Below, one piece after another: positions 4,958 through 9,017 of a stretch of 9,017 nucleotides of DNA. The notes beneath the pieces were generated by a model. That model ran no database searches. It had not been told where the DNA came from and was given only the letters and a program-made list of their open reading frames with translations. Where the stretch lies: the NCBI GenBank assembly GCA_003484685.1, contig DNBB01000046.1, forward strand, positions 1 through 9,017. The letters are read 5' to 3'. Numbering within the stretch: the stretch's first letter is position 1; every line of letters starts with the position of its first letter. Source of the DNA: Candidatus Babelota bacterium. GTDB lineage: Bacteria > Babelota > Babeliae > Babelales > Babelaceae. The position numbers and the translations under genes were made by a program.

Positions 4958-6705
4958 TCTTTCCTGTCTTGGTTTGGTTGTTGTTTGACTAGATTGTTAT
5001 TGTTGGAAAATGTATCTTGCGGCCGGCTGTCCAAGATCTGATCATTAGGAACGATAGTTGTTGGGTACTTTGGCAAAAAATAGATTGGTTCGAGGATGCA
5101 GTCCGGTAACGTTGTTAGTTTTTGAGCAAAGGTGTTCGCGGCAAATTGTGGATCGGTCGATGGCTGGGCAGGAACAAAGTTTTCTGGCTTTGGTTTGATG
5201 CAGGCAAAGGTTCCGTAGTCGCAATAGAATGGGTACTTGTTGTAGCACCGTTGGTTGTAGGCGGTAGTGTTTGGTGCGACGTTAAGCACGATAGCGTGAT
5301 CTTCCCAACGAGATCCCATACCGCGCCATTTTCCGTTTCCAAAAAGTTTTACCTTTGTTTGATCGTAATCCTTATTAAGGTTGTAGTAGTTCCGTTCTTT
5401 TTGATCATGACCATGGAAGATTATTTTTACCTCGTTAGTCTTCATCCATTGTTTAACGTCACTTTGGAAGATCATTAATCCAAGACCTCTGGAGCCGTTA
5501 ATTGCCTTGGAATCCTCATTATTAGGTGCAAAATCTGACCAAAGATAATTGCTTACAGCAGTTTTAATACTGCAAGAGCCTTCTTTGTTACAAAGTGATT
5601 GTGTGTCTTCTGGGTTGATGCCGCCGTGTACTAATGCAATACGGCTATTTTGGGTGCCTTTTCGGTCAATAAAGGTGACGATCGGCAAGAGTGCAAAAGC
5701 ATTGAGAAACTTTTTGTGTATCGGTATCGACTGTTTTACGTCAAAGTTTCCGGCCTTGAGTTGATTAAAAATATCGATTGACCCAAGCTGGCTTATTGTT
5801 GCAGTCTCATGGTTTCCGCGAATAAGGAATACACGATCTGGATTGCGCAGTTTGAGTTGCCAGAGGTACCAGAGATTTTTGAGACTGTTTGGTCCCCGAT
5901 CTATGTAGTCTCCAAGAAAGGCTACATGCGCAGATCCCCTGAGGATACCTGTTTGTGGATCGAATTCGTTCTTGCTTTCTAGATAGGTAAGCATTGCTTG
6001 GATTGGACCAAAATCGCCGTGTAAGTCTGCGTGCATATAGAGCTCGGCATCTGCTGGTATGCTAACCTGCCGCATCAGTGCGTGATCCAAGGTTTTGTCT
6101 TGGGAATTTGGATAGTAACGCTTATCAAAATACCCTTCTTCCTGCGTTTCTGTTTGCAGGGTCTGAATTTCTTCTTCTGTTACTTGGTCTTTTAAATCAT
6201 TTTTGAGGACGGTTTCTAAGCCTTCTGCGATAGACGTTATTTCTAGCTCTGTTTTCCAGGGTTCTGATTGGGCGGCTTCAGCAAAGGTTGGCGTTATTTT
6301 TTTGCTTTGGGAAGTGGGTGGATTCTTTTGATGAGCTGTAGTTTTGTTGTCGTTTTTATGAGTAGTCTGTTTTTTGGCAAAATTAAAGTTACCAAAAATT
6401 TTATTGAGAAAGCTTTTTCGATCCTCTGCTGGCAACGAAATATATGTTACGACACCAGGAATTATGACCATGCCCGATAGGGCGACTGCTACCCCAAGGG
6501 TCCCCGTAATATAGGGATGGGCGGTGAAGACGGAAGAGCGTGACGTCGTTGATGCGTTAGTTTCAAGGGTTGGTGTTTGGTAGCTAACGGTCGGGATGTG
6601 ATATTCAGGAAGCGTAGCCGTTACTTTTTCTGGCAGTGTATCGGCGGCATACATGCTTTGAGCAAAAAGAGAGAGCAAAAGCCCGTGTATTACTGATTTT
6701 TTCAT
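4954..6705 (-). CDS. Exported/membrane-anchored PPP-family metallophosphatase, 583 aa
   Basis: This is a second PPP-type metallophosphoesterase, clearly diverged from the 630-2183 protein. Motifs: HADLHGD (225-231; the usual GDxHG has Ala for the first Gly), GDYIDRG (265-271), RGNHE (296-300), HGGIN (360-364), LWSDF (388-392, cf. LWSDP of eukaryotic PPP enzymes), SRGLG (405-409), HGHD (431-434) and NVAPN (475-479). All expected metal ligands appear present. Residues 1-20 form a signal peptide (MKKSVIHGLLLSLFAQSMYA). A linker leads to AHPYITGTLGV (62-72) and a hydrophobic helix (about 67-91), then a Lys/Thr-rich, low-complexity stretch to about 145. Six cysteines all lie in the C-terminal half (372, 378, 487, 495, 502, 536). 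The tail is rich in Asn/Gln/Pro. The ATG at 6705 has AGAGGA about nine bases upstream. It lies between prmC and the small membrane-protein gene and probably has its own promoter. The phosphatase chemistry is well supported; the substrate and cellular location are not. Confidence 0.87.
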   Translation of the reverse strand: MKKSVIHGLLLSLFAQSMYAADTLPEKVTATLPEYHIPTVSYQTPTLETNASTTSRSSVFTAHPYITGTLGVAVALSGMVIIPGVVTYISLPAEDRKSFLNKIFGNFNFAKKQTTHKNDNKTTAHQKNPPTSQSKKITPTFAEAAQSEPWKTELEITSIAEGLETVLKNDLKDQVTEEEIQTLQTETQEEGYFDKRYYPNSQDKTLDHALMRQVSIPADAELYMHADLHGDFGPIQAMLTYLESKNEFDPQTGILRGSAHVAFLGDYIDRGPNSLKNLWYLWQLKLRNPDRVFLIRGNHETATISQLGSIDIFNQLKAGNFDVKQSIPIHKKFLNAFALLPIVTFIDRKGTQNSRIALVHGGINPEDTQSLCNKEGSCSIKTAVSNYLWSDFAPNNEDSKAINGSRGLGLMIFQSDVKQWMKTNEVKIIFHGHDQKERNYYNLNKDYDQTKVKLFGNGKWRGMGSRWEDHAIVLNVAPNTTAYNQRCYNKYPFYCDYGTFACIKPKPENFVPAQPSTDPQFAANTFAQKLTTLPDCILEPIYFLPKYPTTIVPNDQILDSRPQDTFSNNNNLVKQQPNQDRKD

Positions 6706-6754
6706 GATTACTGGTCCTCTAGGATTATCTGATTTAGTTACCGGTATTATGCAA

Positions 6755-6784
6755 TTAATATGTATTATTTTTAATATTTGTCAA
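6755..6784 (-). promoter_or_regulatory. Candidate promoter of the 4954-6705 phosphatase gene
   Basis: In the 109-base gap after prmC the minus strand has a perfect TTGACA (6779-6784), an 18-base A/T-rich spacer and TATTAA (6755-6760, 4/6 to TATAAT), about 50 bases before the ATG at 6705. The gap otherwise shows only A/T-rich sequence and no convincing terminator for prmC. Confidence 0.45.
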
Positions 6785-6814
6785 ATAGTGTAAAATGTGA
6801 AAATCTTTGCGCAT

Positions 6815-7708
6815 TTAGAATACCGTCTTTTTTGCTTCAACAAGCAGGCGTGGGATACCAAATTGGTCGCGCATCGATGTAAGCGATAGCAGGTCAGTTG
6901 AAAGCTCTGGTGCGAGCACTGCCTGATCATAGCCAATTTCAATCCATAGGCGGGGTAGATGTCCGCTGAGTGCATCTGTTAGATATTCTGGCGCGCGCAT
7001 GACGATTTGGCGAATAAGTTGCGTGCCTTCATTCTCTGCCCATAGTGCCTGGGGGTCTTCCCAGTTGCGTACGGATTCTTCCAGGGTTTGATAGTCTGAT
7101 TGGCTAATATATGGTGGGTTGGCGACAATGAGGTCAAATGTTTGTGTGCCCAGTTCCTTAAAGAGATCTGATAGGACGAATGTGACGTTATCGACGTTGT
7201 TACGTGCGCTATTTTGTTGCGCGAGTGGTATGGCCGCCGGGTTGATATCAATCCCGATAATGTGACTTTGAGGTAGTGCGTGGGCTAGGGCGAGCGCAAT
7301 GCAACCCGAGCCGGTACAAAGATCGAGGATACGGAGACTATTTTTTGTTGCGGTATCGAGTTTTTGGCACTCTTCGATCAGGTGGGCTACCCACCACTCG
7401 GTTTCAGGGCGTGGTATGAGGATAGGTGGCACGATTGTCAGATCAAGTGTTAAAAATGGCTGGCTACCCAGGATGTAGGCAAGCGGCTTATGGTTGTGCA
7501 GGTGTTCATCAAGTAGCTGTTGTATGGCGTGCCAGGTGGTTTCTTCGATACACTCTTCTGCGCGCAAAATAAGTTGGGTTGGGGTATGCCCCGTAACAAG
7601 GCCTACTAATTCTCGTGCAATGCGCGTCGCCTCTTCGCGTGATTGATAGGCGTTGGCCAGCTGTTTGGCAGCAGCGTCAATTGCCCAGGAGATCTGATAC
7701 AAAGCCAT
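6815..7708 (-). CDS. prmC: Peptide chain release factor N5-glutamine methyltransferase PrmC (HemK)
   Basis: PrmC methylates the glutamine of the GGQ motif of RF1/RF2 with S-adenosylmethionine, in the cytosol, which makes stop-codon peptide release efficient. From the ATG at 7708 the protein has 297 residues, usual for the family. It shows the helical N-terminal domain (MALYQISWAIDAAAKQL..., SREEATRIARELVGLVTG), IPRPETE (98-104), the SAM-binding DLCTGSGCIALALA (129-142), the catalytic NPPYI (197-201), a W-x-DP-x-AL segment (215-222) and EIGYDQ (257-262). An upstream in-frame ATG at 7747 would add 13 residues (MAKNFQPLNHLTP) and enlarge the overlap with ftsY from 32 to 71 bases. I prefer 7708 because it matches where family members begin, but neither start has a clear ribosome binding site. 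The overlap points to translational coupling to ftsY in one operon. Confidence 0.95.
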   Translation of the reverse strand: MALYQISWAIDAAAKQLANAYQSREEATRIARELVGLVTGHTPTQLILRAEECIEETTWHAIQQLLDEHLHNHKPLAYILGSQPFLTLDLTIVPPILIPRPETEWWVAHLIEECQKLDTATKNSLRILDLCTGSGCIALALAHALPQSHIIGIDINPAAIPLAQQNSARNNVDNVTFVLSDLFKELGTQTFDLIVANPPYISQSDYQTLEESVRNWEDPQALWAENEGTQLIRQIVMRAPEYLTDALSGHLPRLWIEIGYDQAVLAPELSTDLLSLTSMRDQFGIPRLLVEAKKTVF

Positions 7709-8570
7709 GGGGGTCAAATGGTTTAATGGTTGAAAGTTCTTCGCCATACGTAATATAGGCTACGGGCACGTGGAATGTATTGGTGATTGAAAATACGATG
7801 CCGCCTTTGCCCGTTCCATCCATCTTACTTAGAACGATGCCGTCAAGATGAGTGCTTTCGTGAAAAAGCTTTGCCTGATCAAATGAGTTTTGGCCCAACA
7901 TGGCATCAATAGTGAGGAGCGTGCTGACGGGTGTTTGAGGGCATTTTTTGCTGATGATGCGCCGTATCTTTTCAAGCTCTTGCATAAGGTTTGACTTGGT
8001 TTGTAAGCGTCCGGCAGTGTCGATAATTACGCGCGTTCCTTTGCCTTGTACAAAGGCTTCAAGGCCTGCGTAGACGACTGATGCTGGATCTTGCCCGTCA
8101 TTACCTTGGATAAAAAGGCTGTTGGTGCGCTCAGCCCAAATTTTTAGCTGTTGCACCGCGGCGGCACGAAAGGTGTCGGCGGCAACCAGAATGGGCCGTT
8201 CACCTTGTTGTGCAAACAGGTGCGCGAGCTTGCCAGCGGTACTGGTTTTGCCGCTACCGTTGATGCCAACAAGCAAGATGATAGATGCATCTTGGCGGTC
8301 GTATTGATCAACGGTTACGCAGGCGAGCAGCTCACGTTCAAGTGCTTGCCGCAAGTCTTCTCCTGTGGTGAGCTTTCCTGATTTCATTTGAGCGGTGATG
8401 GTCGCGATAAGCTGGTTTGTGGTGGTAACGCCCGTGTCTGCTTCAAGCAAAATGGTGCGGAGCGTGGTGAGGGTTGCTTCGTCAACCACGGCGCTGCCAA
8501 AGAGTGCAGTGAGGCGATTACTCACCGTGGTATACACTTTTTTAAGAGCATTTTTTATAAAATTAAACAT
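7677..8570 (-). CDS. ftsY: Signal recognition particle receptor FtsY
   Basis: FtsY is the membrane-associated GTPase that docks SRP-ribosome complexes onto the Sec translocon. From the ATG at 8570 it has 297 residues: a short N domain (MFNFIKNALKKVYTTVSNRL..., with the typical LEADTGV at 42-48) and a complete NG GTPase. GTPase motifs: GINGSGKTST (102-111), DTFRAAAVQQLKIWAER (132-148), DTAGRLQTKSNLMQEL (184-199), SKMDGTGKGG (248-257; most FtsY proteins read TKLDGTAKGG) and YGEELSTIKPFDP (275-287). The acidic A domain of E. coli FtsY is absent, as in many other bacteria. The frame stays open to an ATG at 8681, but the added 37 residues are not FtsY-like and overlap the upstream gene by about 120 bases. 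The 8570 start has AGGAG four bases upstream and starts just inside the upstream gene's end, an 8-base overlap suggesting coupling. Confidence 0.96.
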   Translation of the reverse strand: MFNFIKNALKKVYTTVSNRLTALFGSAVVDEATLTTLRTILLEADTGVTTTNQLIATITAQMKSGKLTTGEDLRQALERELLACVTVDQYDRQDASIILLVGINGSGKTSTAGKLAHLFAQQGERPILVAADTFRAAAVQQLKIWAERTNSLFIQGNDGQDPASVVYAGLEAFVQGKGTRVIIDTAGRLQTKSNLMQELEKIRRIISKKCPQTPVSTLLTIDAMLGQNSFDQAKLFHESTHLDGIVLSKMDGTGKGGIVFSITNTFHVPVAYITYGEELSTIKPFDPHGFVSDLLGN

Positions 8571-9017
8571 GAGGCTCCTGATCGATAAGTTCTTCGAGTG
8601 AGGAAATAAATGATTGTATGCGAAAGTTGTCATTGTTGCACTGATATGCAAAATCGCGCGCAATAGCACAGGCGACGTCACGCAAGAGTGGTCGTTGGGT
8701 GCAGTAGCTTCTCAGTATAGCAAGTATGAGTGTATCCACCAAGGGTGGCTGATGCGCACAAAATAGCAGGGCAAACGCTTCTTTGCTGGTAATTATCTGT
8801 TCGATCTCTTGTGCGGTTGCAGCGCGTACAAAGCCGTGTATTGTGGGAATGCGCAGGCTTGGTTTTGGTGTAAAACGATCGGTTGCAAGGTACCCAAGGG
8901 GCGTGCACGTGAGGGTTGTTTGTAAGAAGGAGTAAATATGCGGATAGTCTCGGGCTAGTTCTTGCGCATTTTTTTGAAGGGGCTGTGGTACGCGGTTGGC
9001 TTCACTTGAACCTGTTT
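8563..9017 (-). CDS. Unrecognised protein upstream of ftsY, 5' end outside the window
   Basis: On the minus strand a frame is open from the right edge to a TAA at 8563-8565, about 150 codons without a stop. It has no ATG inside the window, so its start lies beyond 9017. The readable part includes PQPLQKNAQELARDYPHIY, the Pro/Thr-containing FTPKPSLRIPTIHGFV, AQEIEQIITSKEAFALLF and the C-terminus SFISSLEELIDQEPHV. It looks soluble and mainly helical, with no signal peptide or membrane segment in the visible part. I do not recognise the family. Its stop overlaps the ftsY start (ATGTTTAA shared, 8 bases), and the ribosome binding site of ftsY lies inside it, so the two are almost certainly co-transcribed. 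The competing frame at 8678-8908 is an overlapping shadow. Confidence 0.75.
   Translation of the reverse strand, partial: TGSSEANRVPQPLQKNAQELARDYPHIYSFLQTTLTCTPLGYLATDRFTPKPSLRIPTIHGFVRAATAQEIEQIITSKEAFALLFCAHQPPLVDTLILAILRSYCTQRPLLRDVACAIARDFAYQCNNDNFRIQSFISSLEELIDQEPHV

Noticed and set aside
5122..5478. 118-codon plus-strand frame opposite the second phosphatase gene
   Set aside because: Antisense shadow of a confident gene; the composition mirrors the codons of the real frame.
8571..8681. Upstream extension of FtsY to an ATG at 8681
   Set aside because: The extra residues do not resemble FtsY and overlap the preceding gene extensively, while the ATG at 8570 has a ribosome binding site and the expected N-terminus.
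8678..8908. 76-codon minus frame upstream of ftsY
   Set aside because: It is out of frame with the longer open frame 8563-9017, which runs through the whole region and couples to ftsY; the short frame has no plausible start signal.

Overview
The window looks like chromosomal DNA of a Gram-negative-type bacterium. It is gene-dense with short gaps, and every gene but the first lies on the minus strand. Three genes are confident housekeeping genes: mutL (mismatch repair), prmC (release-factor methyltransferase) and ftsY (SRP receptor). Between and beside them sit exported or membrane proteins not found in ordinary versions of these neighbourhoods. Two large, divergent PPP-type phosphatases with signal peptides, plus a small secreted/membrane protein, suggest a host-associated or intracellular lineage. 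A Candidatus Dependentiae (TM6)-like genome is my guess from the general flavour, not something the sequence proves.

Layout, left to right. 1-633 (+) is the 3' part of a multi-spanning membrane protein. It converges with, and shares 4 bases with, a minus-strand signal-peptide PPP phosphatase (630-2183). Upstream of that on the minus strand is mutL (2268-4133), of the endonuclease type. A perfect 18-bp-stem hairpin (4199-4242) separates mutL from a small gene (4261-4865). That gene is split by an apparent single-base frameshift: a signal peptide in one frame, and a membrane segment with a charged tail in another. Then comes the second PPP phosphatase (4954-6705), with a signal peptide plus a membrane segment. 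The right part is a tight minus-strand run: an unrecognised gene entering from the right edge (8563-9017), ftsY (7677-8570) and prmC (6815-7708), with overlapping ends, so probably one operon.

The most interesting part is 4261-6705. The small gene and the phosphatase upstream of it share a TTGACAAATA promoter segment, a near-identical 18-nt ribosome-binding leader, a signal peptide, and an AHPYITGxxGV motif running into a hydrophobic helix. They then diverge completely into a lysine-rich/acidic tail and a phosphatase domain. The two phosphatases also share an FDxK(K/R)YYP element about 30 residues before the first metal motif. This suggests a lineage-specific family of exported, eukaryote-resembling phosphatases and companion proteins built on a common N-terminal module.

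All spaces between genes are shorter than 300 bases. I saw no tRNA, rRNA, CRISPR array, insertion sequence or riboswitch.
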